Positions 35,073 through 44,457 of a stretch of DNA of 64,000 nt are shown here, one piece after another. Source of the DNA: Bacteroidota bacterium. Lineage in GTDB: Bacteria; Bacteroidota; Bacteroidia; Palsa-965. Each line of letters begins with the position of its first letter. The first letter of the stretch is position 1. Both the position numbers and the translations under genes were made by a program. The notes beneath the pieces were generated by a model. The model was not told the origin of the DNA and did no database searches. It saw only the letters and a list, made by a program, of their open reading frames with translations. The stretch is taken from assembly GCA_020402865.1 (NCBI GenBank), contig JADBYT010000001.1:124001-188000 (forward strand), read 5' to 3'.

Positions 35073-35264
35073 CGCTGTCACTTCCTGCATAGTCTCCGCT
35101 GTCATTCCGAGCGAATCCTACGCTGTGATTTCAAGCAAAATCTACACTGTCATTTCGAGCGAATCCTACGCTGTCATTCTGAGCGAATCCTACGCTGTGA
35201 TTTCAAGCAAAATCTACACTGTCATTTCGAACGAATCCTACGTTGTCATTTCGAACGAAGTCGA
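35073..35264. repeat. Tandem 24-bp repeat array next to hpd
   Basis: Eight consecutive 24-base units begin at 35073, the first one degenerate. Two types alternate: CGCTGTCATTTCGAGCGAAT plus CCTA, and CGCTGTGATTTCAAGCAAAA plus TCTA. Units 1-3 and 4-6 (35097-35168, 35169-35240) repeat the same three-unit order, so the array has a 72-base higher-order period. The last unit reads GTCATTTCGAACGAAGTCGA, a sequence seen in dispersed Bacteroidota intergenic repeats. It ends five bases before the hpd stop codon. Confidence 0.85.
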
Positions 35265-35268
35265 GAAA

Positions 35269-36417
35269 TTACAGCGTACCCCGCAGCATCTGTTCGCGCT
35301 CAATCGACTCAAACAGGGCTTTGAAATTGCCGGCGCCAAAACCTTTGGCACCCATGCGCTGAATGATTTCGTAGAACAGCGTGGGGCGATCTTCTACCGG
35401 GCGTGTGAAAATCTGAAGCAGGTAGCCGTCTTCATCGCAGTCGATGAGGATGCCCAGCTTTTGCAGCACTTCAAGGTCTTCCTTGATGGCGCCCACGCGC
35501 TGCGGAATTTCATCGTAGTATGCCTGCGGCGGAGCCGTGAGGAATTCCACGCCGCGTGAACGCAAGGCCGTTACCGTGCGGATAATATCGTCGGTTGCTA
35601 CGGCAATGTGCTGTACGCCGGAGCCTTCGTAAAAATCAAGATACTCCTCAATTTGCGAACGCTTCTTGCCTTCGGCAGGCTCGTTGATCGGGAATTTGAT
35701 GCGGCCGTTTCCGTTCGACATCACTTTCGACATCAGCGCAGAATATTCGGTATGAATCTGCTTGTCGTCGAACGAAAGGAAGTTCACAAAGCCCATCACA
35801 TCTTCATACCACTTTACCCAGGTATTCATTTCACCCCAGCCCACATTACCTACCATGTGGTCGATAAACTTGAGGCCTACAGGCTCAGGATTATAATTTG
35901 ATTCCCACTTCTGGTAGCCGGGCAGGAATATGCCTTTGTAATTTTTACGCTCCACAAACAGGTGTACGGTTTCGCCGTAGGTGTAAATTCCCGAGCGAAC
36001 GGTTTCGCCATGCTCGTCTTTTTCAACCGTAGGCTCCATAAACGGTTTTGCACCACGCTTCACGGTTTCTTCAAACGATTTGCGGGCATCATCCACCCAA
36101 AGCGCAATCACCTTTACACCATCGCCATGCTTTTTGATATGCTCGGCAATGGGCGAATCGCTGTTGAGCGGAGTGGTGAGTACAAGGCGGATTTTATCCT
36201 GCGCCAGCACATACGATGCACGGTCGCGCACGCCTGTTTCCAGGCCTGAATAAGCCAGCGACTGAAAGCCAAAGGCTGTTTTGTAATAATGTGCAGCCTG
36301 CTTGGCATTGCCCACATAAAATTCAACGTAATCGGTACCCAGGAGAGGGAGAAAATCTTGTGCACCCTCGAAAATTTTTTCGAGACTGTATTCTACATTT
36401 TTGAGTTCGGTTGACAT
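35269..36417 (-). CDS. hppD: 4-hydroxyphenylpyruvate dioxygenase
   Basis: 382 residues. It converts 4-hydroxyphenylpyruvate to homogentisate in tyrosine degradation, using iron(II) and oxygen. It has two vicinal-oxygen-chelate halves: the second half carries the iron ligands in FIDHMVGNV (His), SGVQHIAVAT (His) and the C-terminal LLQIFTRP/FYEIIQR (Glu). The family ends with the conserved 'GxGNFKALFESIEREQ' stretch, seen here. hmgA, the next enzyme of the pathway, lies 155 bases upstream on the same strand. A 24-bp repeat array abuts its 3' end. Confidence 0.97.
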   Translation of the reverse strand: MSTELKNVEYSLEKIFEGAQDFLPLLGTDYVEFYVGNAKQAAHYYKTAFGFQSLAYSGLETGVRDRASYVLAQDKIRLVLTTPLNSDSPIAEHIKKHGDGVKVIALWVDDARKSFEETVKRGAKPFMEPTVEKDEHGETVRSGIYTYGETVHLFVERKNYKGIFLPGYQKWESNYNPEPVGLKFIDHMVGNVGWGEMNTWVKWYEDVMGFVNFLSFDDKQIHTEYSALMSKVMSNGNGRIKFPINEPAEGKKRSQIEEYLDFYEGSGVQHIAVATDDIIRTVTALRSRGVEFLTAPPQAYYDEIPQRVGAIKEDLEVLQKLGILIDCDEDGYLLQIFTRPVEDRPTLFYEIIQRMGAKGFGAGNFKALFESIEREQMLRGTL

Positions 36418-36572
36418 GATGATGTTCTTTTTGTAGTGTAAAGAATTGGTTTATCGGCTGTGGGTTTGGAAACACAGCCGGTTATGACCACATGGCCATC
36501 ATGTGCGGACGGATGATGTTGCGTAGCGACATATCCTTACAAAGGTAAGAAATACCGGCTTTGCAGACCATC

Positions 36573-37730
36573 TTATTCTGCCCACGATTTATAGTACACG
36601 CCATCATCAATGGCGAGTGCGGCTTCGGTTACCTGCAGCGGACGGAAAGTATCTACCATTACGGCAAGTTCGGCTGTTTCTTTCTGGCCGATGCTGCGTT
36701 CCATGGCTCCGGGGGCGGGGCCGTGCGGAATGCCTTTCGGGTGCAGGGTAATATGGCCCTGCTCAATATTGTTGCGGCTCATAAAGTCGCCGTCCACATA
36801 ATACAACACCTCATCGCTGTCGATGTTGCTGTGGTTGTAAGGCGCCGGAATAGCCTGCGGGTGATAGTCGTAAAGGCGCGGGCAGAATGAACACACCACA
36901 AATGCGGCAGTTTCGAAAGTCTGGTGAACCGGCGGCGGCTGGTGAACGCGGCCCGTAATGGGTTCAAAGTTGTGAATGGAGAAGCCCCAGGGGAAGTTGT
37001 AGCCGTCCCAGCCCACCACATCAAACGGATGCGTGGCATACACGAGTTCGTGAAGCTGGCCTTCTTTTTTGATTTTTACAATGAAATCACCCTTTTCATC
37101 AAACGTTTCCAGCTCGGTGGGCAGTTTGTAATCACGCTCGCAGAAAGGTGAATGCTCAAGCAACTGACCCGATGAACTCTTGTAACGACGAGGGGTGAAG
37201 AACGGATGAGGACTTTCCACATACAGCAGACGATTGTCTTCGGTGTCGAAATCAATCTGGTAAATCATGCCGCGCGGAATAATCAGGTAATCGCCGTATT
37301 CAAACTGAATATTGCCCATGAGTGTGCGCAGCGTGCCTTTACCTTTGTGTACGAAAAGCATTTCGTCGGCATCGGCATTTTTATAGAAATAGCTGCGCAG
37401 CGATTTACGCGGTGCGGCAAGGCCCAGCACACAATCGCTGTTCACCAGCAAATCAGTGCGGCTGTCGAGAAAATCATCTTTGGGCGCCACCTGAAAGCCT
37501 TTGAGCAGCATGGGGCGGATGTTTTTAGCCACCGCAATTTTCGGGCTCACCTCTTTCGAACTCAGAATTTCCTTGATCTGAGTGGGGCGATGTGTATGAT
37601 AGAGCAGGGAAGAGTGGTTGTTAAAACCTTCTGTTCCGAAAAGCTGCTCGTAGTAGTGGCGGCCGTTGGGCTGCTGAAAAACAGTATGCCGTTTTTGCGG
37701 GAAGTTGCCGAGACGGTGATAAATGGGCAT
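36573..37730 (-). CDS. hmgA: Homogentisate 1,2-dioxygenase
   Basis: 385 residues from ATG 37730 (MPIYHRLG), the usual family start. It opens the ring of homogentisate to maleylacetoacetate. The cupin core shows EMLFVHKGKGTL, GDYLIIPRG and, near the C-terminus, the region HPKGIPHGP with metal-binding histidines. It is followed by hppD on the same strand, so the two steps that turn 4-hydroxyphenylpyruvate into maleylacetoacetate are encoded together. A fumarylacetoacetase gene is not in the window. Confidence 0.95.
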   Translation of the reverse strand: MPIYHRLGNFPQKRHTVFQQPNGRHYYEQLFGTEGFNNHSSLLYHTHRPTQIKEILSSKEVSPKIAVAKNIRPMLLKGFQVAPKDDFLDSRTDLLVNSDCVLGLAAPRKSLRSYFYKNADADEMLFVHKGKGTLRTLMGNIQFEYGDYLIIPRGMIYQIDFDTEDNRLLYVESPHPFFTPRRYKSSSGQLLEHSPFCERDYKLPTELETFDEKGDFIVKIKKEGQLHELVYATHPFDVVGWDGYNFPWGFSIHNFEPITGRVHQPPPVHQTFETAAFVVCSFCPRLYDYHPQAIPAPYNHSNIDSDEVLYYVDGDFMSRNNIEQGHITLHPKGIPHGPAPGAMERSIGQKETAELAVMVDTFRPLQVTEAALAIDDGVYYKSWAE

Positions 37731-37812
37731 AGGTTTGATTTTGAAAGTTTCAAAACTAACCCATGCCTGCGGGTGCAACAATGACAGATGTCAGCCGAAA
37801 CAGTAATTCAGT

Positions 37813-38499
37813 TCAGCCGTTTGCGCGGAATAAAAAAGTGTAAATAATCACGTCCTGCACAAAATGCAGCGCCCACGCAATGCCCAGTCCGCTTGTTTCT
37901 GCTGTGGCCTTTGAAGCCACGTAGCCCAGAAGTCCGGCCATGAGCACACCCACCGGCCCGCCCGGATTGCCGCCCCAGTGTGCCGCCCCAAATACCAATC
38001 CTGAAATAAGAAATACCGTGGAGGCAGGTGTATAACCCGTAAGCATTCCGTTTATCCCGAAACGGTAAATAATTTCCTCGCCAAACGAATTGGTGAGCGA
38101 AAAGAGCACAATCCAGAAAATCATTTCCGGTTTAAATGTTCCCGCCTGAGCCCGTGTAAAAAACATGAAACCAAACGTGGCCGCACTGATGACAAAAAGC
38201 AAGCTGAAAAACTCCTGCGTCCAGCTTTTCTTTCCCGAAATCCCCAGTAACGTCATTTTCCCGGCAGCAACACCGGTTTGCCCGATGCGGAGCAGCTGCA
38301 CACTTTGCGGAGCAGCCTTCAGCGTTACAAACATTACCACAAAAGCCAGCACCAGTGCAAAAGCCTGATACTGGATGATTTTATTGATAAACGGATTTGC
38401 ATGCAGCTGAATGCCTGTTTGCGGAATAACGTGTGAGGCGAGATAAAGAAGCAGGGTTGCCGCAATGCCAATACAGGTAGCAAGAATCAGTTTCGTCAT
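37813..38499 (-). CDS. CPBP family intramembrane glutamic protease
   Basis: 228 residues with about seven or eight hydrophobic segments. The CPBP/Abi motifs are complete: EEIIYR (catalytic Glu pair), FGAAHW and the third histidine in ALHFVQD. The family includes CAAX-type proteases and bacteriocin self-immunity proteins, and substrates are not predictable from sequence. It is separated from the GG-peptide operon by more than 20 kb, so a link to it is not indicated. Confidence 0.93.
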   Translation of the reverse strand: MTKLILATCIGIAATLLLYLASHVIPQTGIQLHANPFINKIIQYQAFALVLAFVVMFVTLKAAPQSVQLLRIGQTGVAAGKMTLLGISGKKSWTQEFFSLLFVISAATFGFMFFTRAQAGTFKPEMIFWIVLFSLTNSFGEEIIYRFGINGMLTGYTPASTVFLISGLVFGAAHWGGNPGGPVGVLMAGLLGYVASKATAETSGLGIAWALHFVQDVIIYTFLFRANG

Positions 38500-38598
38500 A
38501 CCGCAAAGATCAGGCAGTATGAGGAATGATAAAATTGATGTATGATAAGAAATGGTTTTCCCGCGAAAATTGTTCTTTTGAAGAAACGGTATTCCTGT

Positions 38599-39519
38599 TT
38601 ATTTCCCGGTATTGCTCTGGTGATTTTCTTCAATTATTGCAACAGAACAGGGGTAAGGATTGGCAAGTATTACAGTGAGCAACGCTGCCTGTTCATGTGA
38701 ATTCAGGTTAAAGCTACAACGTCCGTTTGTTATAGGATTCATCACCGTCGGGAAAGCGAATAATTGTCCGTCGATAAGTATGGCAATTTCCCTGCCTGTA
38801 TTTCGGGTTGTCATTTCGCGCCAGAGTGTCGTGTAGGCCTGCGTGAATTTTAGTTCGATGCCCGGAAGGCCGCCCTGTGTGGAGTGTGTTACTTCGGTAG
38901 TTTTCGGATGAATGGTTGCTGCGGATGAGGTGCTGATAAGAACTACCTGACATAAATTAGGGTCGTCATATACACTGGTAAATTCAGCGCGTACGGGAAG
39001 TGAAAAACGAAACAGCTTGAGTGAGTCGTTAAGCATGAGGTTAAGTTTGGCCGTGTCTTTTAAATGCACAAAGCCCAGCAGCGGATACTCGCCCTGGTTA
39101 TATTGCTCCTGCGGCTGGTAGGGTGTCATCAGGGTAAACAGCCGCGTGAAAAATGCTTTCAGCGTGTCGTTTGTATCATAATCTTCAAGATAAGTGCTGA
39201 GAAACTTAGTGGCAGCGTATGTTTCGCTCAATACAAGTTCGCCTTGTTGTTGAATGCACTCGCGTAGCCGTTTTTTGTGAACAGCGCCGGTGTCAGAGGA
39301 AAGGAACTCAAGAAAAATCAGGTTGCCTTCGGTGCGCGTGGCCATTTTTTCGTTTCCCGCCTCAATGGCATTCATTCTTTTCAGGAGAGCTGAATTTACT
39401 TCCTTTACCTGCTCCGGATTTCCGTTTACTTCAAGTTTGTAAACCGACTTAATTTTGCTGGTGTTGCAGCTGTAAAGCGCGCCAATAAAGGCAATAAGAA
39501 TAAAACACGATTTTTTCAT
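38599..39519 (-). CDS. Lipoprotein with SecD P1-head-like domain
   Basis: 306 residues. The N-terminus is a lipoprotein signal (IGALYSC). Residues about 205-300 resemble the periplasmic head of SecD: GIELKFTQAYTTLWREMTTRNTGREIAILIDG, then the strand 'FAFPTVMNPI', 'GRCSFNL' and an 'EQAALLTVILAN' helix, which match the SecDF P1 pattern 'w..lT..n.gr.iAivlDg.v..aP.v...I..G'. No SecD membrane segments are present. The first 190 residues are of unknown fold. The protein would be a periplasmic lipid-anchored relative of SecD; its job is unknown. Confidence 0.6.
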   Translation of the reverse strand: MKKSCFILIAFIGALYSCNTSKIKSVYKLEVNGNPEQVKEVNSALLKRMNAIEAGNEKMATRTEGNLIFLEFLSSDTGAVHKKRLRECIQQQGELVLSETYAATKFLSTYLEDYDTNDTLKAFFTRLFTLMTPYQPQEQYNQGEYPLLGFVHLKDTAKLNLMLNDSLKLFRFSLPVRAEFTSVYDDPNLCQVVLISTSSAATIHPKTTEVTHSTQGGLPGIELKFTQAYTTLWREMTTRNTGREIAILIDGQLFAFPTVMNPITNGRCSFNLNSHEQAALLTVILANPYPCSVAIIEENHQSNTGK

Positions 39520-39571
39520 CCGTTGATACTTGTTGGCCGAATGAAAGTAAGAAAAAAAAGAAGGGGTGTAA

Positions 39572-40618
39572 TTACGGCTGATTTTTCTTTAACCCGATAG
39601 CCGGCCTTAACCTGCTGTGGTAAAGTGCTGCTGCACTCACCGTTTTTCCTTCTGTGCGGAGTTTCGCGCGTTCGTCTTCGGGCAGTTTTATCCAGTTGCG
39701 GCACTCCTCGCTGCAACAATGCTCCATGCGTACGGCGCATTCATCGCATTGGATAAACAGTACGTGGCAATCGGTATTGGCGCAGTTTACGTGTGTGTCG
39801 CACACATTGCCGCATTGGTGGCAGGAGGCAATTACATCATCCGTAATGCGTTCGCCGAGCCGTTCGTCAAACACAAAATTTTTGCCGATGAATTTCGACG
39901 GGAGCTGCTGCGTTTTTACCTGACGCGCATATTCAATAATGCCGCCATGCAGCTGGTTTACATCTTTATAGCCGTGGTGCCGCAGCCAGGCGCTGGCTTT
40001 TTCGCAACGTATGCCGCCGGTGCAATACATCAGCACCTTGCGCTCTTTATCCTCGCCAAGCAGGTCGAGCACCTCATTAAGTTCTTCCTTAAACGTATCG
40101 GCTTTGGGTAGCACGGCATTTTCGAAATGGCCTACTTCGCTTTCGTAGTGGTTGCGCATGTCCACCACCACCACACCGGGTGTTTCAAGTGCGGCATTGA
40201 ATTCCTGCGCACTGAGGTGTGTGCCTACGTTGGTCACGTCGAATGTGTCATCGGCCAGTCCGTCGGCCACAATTTTGGATTTTACTTTTATCTGCAGCCG
40301 GAAAAACGACTTTCCATCATCTTCCACTGCAATTTTAAACGGCACATCTTTAAATTCGGTGTGGTTGTCGAGCACCTCACGGAAAGCCTGAAAGTTGTGT
40401 TCAGGCACACTGAGTTGGGCATTGATACCTTCACGCGCAATGTAAATGCGCCCGAATACGCCCAGCGTTTCCCATTCGCGCCATAGCGTGTTCCGCATTT
40501 TTTCCGGGCTGCTGATAATCACATAGCGGTAAAACGAAAGGGTAACACGGCGAAAGGGTTCGGCCATAAGTCGTTCGCGCATTTCCTGCCGGTTCACACG
40601 GTTGTATAGCGAGGGCAT
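39572..40618 (-). CDS. trhO: tRNA uridine(34) hydroxylase, rhodanese-like TrhO
   Basis: 348 residues from ATG 40618, which follows a -7 element at suitable distance. The acylphosphatase-like N-terminus is followed by a rhodanese domain with active-site cysteine in [15 protein letters not shown] (about residue 180), and a C-terminal cysteine-rich part ([21 protein letters not shown]) that probably binds zinc. The YceA/TrhO family makes 5-hydroxyuridine at tRNA position 34 using oxygen. Confidence 0.93.
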   Translation of the reverse strand: MPSLYNRVNRQEMRERLMAEPFRRVTLSFYRYVIISSPEKMRNTLWREWETLGVFGRIYIAREGINAQLSVPEHNFQAFREVLDNHTEFKDVPFKIAVEDDGKSFFRLQIKVKSKIVADGLADDTFDVTNVGTHLSAQEFNAALETPGVVVVDMRNHYESEVGHFENAVLPKADTFKEELNEVLDLLGEDKERKVLMYCTGGIRCEKASAWLRHHGYKDVNQLHGGIIEYARQVKTQQLPSKFIGKNFVFDERLGERITDDVIASCHQCGNVCDTHVNCANTDCHVLFIQCDECAVRMEHCCSEECRNWIKLPEDERAKLRTEGKTVSAAALYHSRLRPAIGLKKNQP

Positions 40619-40644
40619 CTGGAGGTATTTTCTGAAAAACGCAG

Positions 40645-40652
40645 CAAAGGTA
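40645..40652 (-). promoter_or_regulatory. Bacteroidota -7 element of trhO
   Basis: Minus-strand sequence TACCTTTG, an exact match to TAnnTTTG, 26 bases before the ATG at 40618. Confidence 0.65.
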
Positions 40653-40752
40653 GCCAATCGCTTCCGCCAATACGGCTGATTTTTGTCAGATTTGATGCTG
40701 GCGGCTCTGGTATCATACCTATTACTACCTTTACGCGCTATATTTTCTCGCT

Positions 40753-41712
40753 ATGGAAACGGATACTATTCTCGTTATAGGTTCCTCTGGCCAGATCGGC
40801 ACCGAACTCGTTGCCGAACTCCGCACCCGATACGGCCACGACCGTGTAATTGCTTCCGACATTAAGCCCGCCACGCCTGAGCAGCTCAGTGAAGGCCCCT
40901 ACGAAGTAATCGACGCCCTGAACCGCGATCAGATCTTTGAGGTGGTGAAAAAATACAAGGTCAATCAGGTTTACCTGCTCGCGGCCCTGCTTTCGGCCAC
41001 TGCTGAGAAAAATCCCATGTTTGCCTGGAAGCTGAACATGGAAAGCCTCTTCCACATCCTCGAAATGGCCCGCGAAGGCCATATCCAAAAAATATACTGG
41101 CCCAGCTCAATCGCCGTGTTCGGTTTAACCACACCACGCGATAATACGCCGCAATTTACTGTAATTGAGCCTACAACAATCTATGGCATCTCCAAACAAG
41201 CCGGCGAACGCTGGTGCGAATGGTACCATAATAAATATGGTGTGGATGTGCGAAGCATCCGTTACCCCGGACTTATTGGCTGGAAATCGGCACCGGGCGG
41301 CGGCACTACCGATTATGCCGTACATATCTACCACGAAGCATTGGCACATAATACCTATAACTGCTTCCTTTCTGAAAATACCACCCTGCCCATGATGTAT
41401 ATGCCCGATGCCATCCGGGCTACTATCGAAATTATGACAGCCCCGGCCGAACAGATTAAGTTCCGTGGTGGCTATAACATTGCGGGAATGAGCTTTTCGC
41501 CCAAAGAAATTGCCGAGGCTATCCGCAAACATCAACCCGGCTTTACAATTACCTATCAGCCTGATTTCCGCCAGGCCATAGCCGATTCGTGGCCGAAAAG
41601 CATTGACGACAGCGTGGCGCGCGAACACTGGGGCTGGAAACCGGCTTTCGATCTGCAGCGCATGACTGAAGAGATGTTGGTAAACCTGAAAAAAGTTAAT
41701 AATCCGGTGTAA
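40753..41712 (+). CDS. NAD-dependent L-threonine 3-dehydrogenase, epimerase-like type
   Basis: 319 residues. Rossmann motif GSSGQIG at about residue 10 and catalytic YGISK (Tyr/Lys). The segments 'YPGLIGWKSAPGGGTTDYAV' and 'LPMMYMPDAIRATI' are characteristic of the short-chain threonine dehydrogenases related to UDP-galactose 4-epimerase. It oxidises threonine to 2-amino-3-oxobutyrate. The alternative, another sugar epimerase, is unlikely. It diverges from trhO; a near -7 element (TACCTTTA) lies just upstream. Confidence 0.88.
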   Translation: METDTILVIGSSGQIGTELVAELRTRYGHDRVIASDIKPATPEQLSEGPYEVIDALNRDQIFEVVKKYKVNQVYLLAALLSATAEKNPMFAWKLNMESLFHILEMAREGHIQKIYWPSSIAVFGLTTPRDNTPQFTVIEPTTIYGISKQAGERWCEWYHNKYGVDVRSIRYPGLIGWKSAPGGGTTDYAVHIYHEALAHNTYNCFLSENTTLPMMYMPDAIRATIEIMTAPAEQIKFRGGYNIAGMSFSPKEIAEAIRKHQPGFTITYQPDFRQAIADSWPKSIDDSVAREHWGWKPAFDLQRMTEEMLVNLKKVNNPV

Positions 41713-41872
41713 CCCGGCCTTAATCATTCCCGTAAAAAATGCTGTAAACTGACCAGAACGACATTTTTTCGTCGATTAAAAACACTAGTTTATCTAAATC
41801 TAAATCGGAGATACGAAACTATTGTATAGTTTGGATTTCCGAACGATGAAAACCGCTACAGTTACATACAGG

Positions 41873-42769
41873 ATGAAAAAAATTACCCTGATACTGTTAT
41901 TCATAATCTGTAAGGTGGGCATTGCCCAATCTTACGAGATGTATGGCGGCGACACCATCAATATGATTGATGCGGGTGGCAAACGACAAGGGCGTTGGAT
42001 CATCTTCGGCAGAATGAAGAAAGATCCGAAATACGCAGCTGATGCCAAAGTGGAAGAGGGCAAGTACCTCAACAGTATGAAAACCGGCATTTGGATTGAG
42101 TATTTCCCCACCGGAGTTAAAAAAAGCGAACTTACTTTCCAGAACAACCGTGCCAACGGTCCTGCCGTGATGTATCACGAAAACGGTAAAAAGGCCGAAG
42201 AAGGTAACTGGCAGGGTTCGCGTTGGGTAGGGCCTTATAAGCTTTACTACGAAGACGGAACGCTCCGTCAGGAATTCAACTATAATCCGCTCGGACAGCG
42301 CGATGGTGTGCAGAAATATTATCATCCCAACGGCAAACTCATGATTGAAGTAAACATGAAAGCCGGTAAGGAAGAGGGGATGATGAAAGAATATTACGAA
42401 AACGGCGAGCTCAAAGCCGAGAAATTCTTCAATGGTGGTAATATTGATCCCGCCAAATCACGCACCTATGAGCCCAAAAAGCCCGTAGCTGAGTCGAAAG
42501 CTCCCGAAGAAAAAGAAATAAAAGCACCTGCACCGGTGGCAAAAGCCAACGAAATGCCCAACAAAGGCCAGTTTACCGGCGAGGGCTACTGGATTCTGTA
42601 CACCAACGGACAGATTACCATGAAAGGGACTTTCCACCTGAAAAAACTCATTGACGGCGAGCAGCGCATCTATGATCAGAACGGCATGCTTATCCGTATC
42701 AAGCTCTACAAAGAAGGGCGCTACGTGGGCGATGGTCCGCTGCCGGTTGAAGGACAAAGCGGAAAATAA
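41873..42769 (+). CDS. Exported MORN-repeat protein
   Basis: 298 residues from ATG 41873, giving the signal peptide MKKITLILLFIICKVGIAQ; an ATG at 41846 and a TTG at 41822 are possible but add a non-signal tail. MORN-type repeats run through residues about 40-170 and 225-285 (GKRQGRWIIFG, KTGIWIEYFPTG, NRANGPAVMYHENGKKAEEGNW), with a proline/alanine-rich spacer between. Such repeats occur in YwqK-type and surface proteins; role unknown. A strong terminator follows. Confidence 0.8.
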   Translation: MKKITLILLFIICKVGIAQSYEMYGGDTINMIDAGGKRQGRWIIFGRMKKDPKYAADAKVEEGKYLNSMKTGIWIEYFPTGVKKSELTFQNNRANGPAVMYHENGKKAEEGNWQGSRWVGPYKLYYEDGTLRQEFNYNPLGQRDGVQKYYHPNGKLMIEVNMKAGKEEGMMKEYYENGELKAEKFFNGGNIDPAKSRTYEPKKPVAESKAPEEKEIKAPAPVAKANEMPNKGQFTGEGYWILYTNGQITMKGTFHLKKLIDGEQRIYDQNGMLIRIKLYKEGRYVGDGPLPVEGQSGK

Positions 42770-42793
42770 GCTTACATTACCCATAATAACCTG

Positions 42794-42830
42794 AAACCGC
42801 TGCACCTCTCCGTGCAGCGGTTTTGTTTTG
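42794..42830 (+). terminator. Rho-independent terminator after the MORN gene
   Basis: A 12-base stem, AAACCGCTGCAC (42794-42805) with GTGCAGCGGTTT (42812-42823), loop of six bases, followed by TGTTTTG. It lies 25 bases after the stop codon. Confidence 0.85.
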
Positions 42831-42859
42831 AAAGGCCCTCAACAGCCATGTTTTTCTGC

Positions 42860-42867
42860 TAAATTTG
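42860..42867 (+). promoter_or_regulatory. Bacteroidota -7 element of cysS
   Basis: TAAATTTG at 42860-42867 matches TAnnTTTG exactly and lies 36 bases before the ATG of cysS. Confidence 0.65.
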
Positions 42868-42903
42868 TGGTTCTGCCGCCTGCATGAAATTTGAATAGTA
42901 CTT

Positions 42904-44457
42904 ATGACAAACCAACCGCCCGCTCAGGAGCTTTTTATTTACAATACGCTTACCCGCACTAAGGAAAAGTTTGAACCGCTTGCTGCCCCGTTTGTGGGTA
43001 TGTATGTGTGCGGCCCTACCGTTTACAGTGATGTGCATCTGGGCAATTGCCGCACCTTTATTTCATTTGACATGATTTTCCGTTACCTGAAGCACCTTGG
43101 CTACAAAGTGCGTTATGTGCGGAATATTACCGATGTAGGCCACCTTACCGATGAAGATGCCGGGGAAGGCGAAGACCGCATTGGCCGCCGTGCCAAGCTT
43201 GAGCAGATTGAGCCGATGGAAATTGTGCAACGCTACACCCACGGTTTTCACGAAGTAATGGCGCTCTTTAATGCGCTGCCGCCAAGCATCGAGCCAAGTG
43301 CCACCGGCCATATCATTGAACAGATTGAAATGACGAAAGCCATTATCGAAAACGGCCTTGCCTACGAATCAAACGGCTCGGTGTATTTTGATGTGGAGAA
43401 GTTTACCACGCAATATAACTACGGCATCCTCTCTGGCCGCACCCTTGATGAACAGATCAATAACACGCGTGATCTCGACGGGCAGAATGAGAAACGCGGC
43501 CGTCTTGATTTCGCGCTCTGGAAAATGGCCCGCCCCGAACACCTCATGCGCTGGCCTTCGCCCTGGGGCGACGGTTTTCCCGGCTGGCATATTGAGTGCT
43601 CGGCCATGAGCCGCAAGTATCTTGGCGATGCATTCGACATTCACGGCGGTGGCATGGATCTTATTCCCACACACCACACCAACGAAATTGCCCAAAGTGT
43701 AGGCTGCTGCGGCAAAGCGCCGGTACGCTACTGGATGCACACCAACATGCTTACGGTAAACGGCAAAAAAATGTCGAAGTCGCTCAACAACTCCATTTTG
43801 CCGGTGGAGCTGCTTACCGGTATGGCTGTAGCAGCCGATTCGCCCGTAGCTACACCTTCACAGGCCAAACTCGGCGGCCCGCACAATGTGTTGCGACGTG
43901 GCTACACGCCCATGACGGCGCGCTTTTTTATGATGCAGACGCATTATTCGAGCACACTCGATTTTTCGAATGAGGCGCTTGATGCGGCTGAAAAAGGCTT
44001 TATGCGATTGATGGCCGGCGCACGCCAGCTTACCAAAATTAAGCCCGCTGAGCAATCGAGCGTAAAGATTGCCGAACTGCGCACCGCTTTCTACGCGGCC
44101 ATGAACGACGATTTCAATACGCCAATTCTGCTGGCGCATTTGTTTGATGCCGTGCGCATGATCAATAACCTGGCCGACGGCCGCGAAACCATCAACCAGG
44201 CTGATCTCGATCAACTCACCGGGTTGTACAATGCGTTTGTGTTCGACATCATGGGCCTGAAAGATGATATTGGCGACAATGCAGCCGGCGGTACTACCGA
44301 CGGGCTCATGCAGCTCATTATAAAAATGCGTGCAGAGGCAAGAGCCAAAAAAGATTTTGCCACGTCTGATCTTGTGCGCGACGAATTAGCCAAACTCCAT
44401 ATTGTGCTCAAAGACGGTAAAGAAGGCACAAGCTGGGATATTAAAGCATCCGAATAA
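42904..44457 (+). CDS. cysS: Cysteinyl-tRNA synthetase
   Basis: 517 residues. Charges tRNA-Cys. HIGH-like motif [13 protein letters not shown] (residues about 40-52) and [12 protein letters not shown] loop (about 291-302). Zinc ligands are supplied by the early CGP motif and the later [10 protein letters not shown] and 'HTNEIAQS' segments. The product is somewhat longer than the E. coli enzyme, with an extra stretch after KMSKS ([19 protein letters not shown]). The stop codon overlaps the ATG of the next gene by one base, suggesting cotranscription. Confidence 0.97.
   Translation: MTNQPPAQELFIYNTLTRTKEKFEPLAAPFVGMYVCGPTVYSDVHLGNCRTFISFDMIFRYLKHLGYKVRYVRNITDVGHLTDEDAGEGEDRIGRRAKLEQIEPMEIVQRYTHGFHEVMALFNALPPSIEPSATGHIIEQIEMTKAIIENGLAYESNGSVYFDVEKFTTQYNYGILSGRTLDEQINNTRDLDGQNEKRGRLDFALWKMARPEHLMRWPSPWGDGFPGWHIECSAMSRKYLGDAFDIHGGGMDLIPTHHTNEIAQSVGCCGKAPVRYWMHTNMLTVNGKKMSKSLNNSILPVELLTGMAVAADSPVATPSQAKLGGPHNVLRRGYTPMTARFFMMQTHYSSTLDFSNEALDAAEKGFMRLMAGARQLTKIKPAEQSSVKIAELRTAFYAAMNDDFNTPILLAHLFDAVRMINNLADGRETINQADLDQLTGLYNAFVFDIMGLKDDIGDNAAGGTTDGLMQLIIKMRAEARAKKDFATSDLVRDELAKLHIVLKDGKEGTSWDIKASE

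Noticed and set aside
35073-35264. CRISPR-like repeat array
   Set aside because: Units are contiguous 24-base copies with no spacers, and no cas genes occur in the window. It is a tandem repeat.
37813-38499. CPBP protease as immunity protein of the GG-peptide system
   Set aside because: Some CPBP proteins give bacteriocin immunity, but this gene is more than 20 kb away on the other strand and not in the operon.
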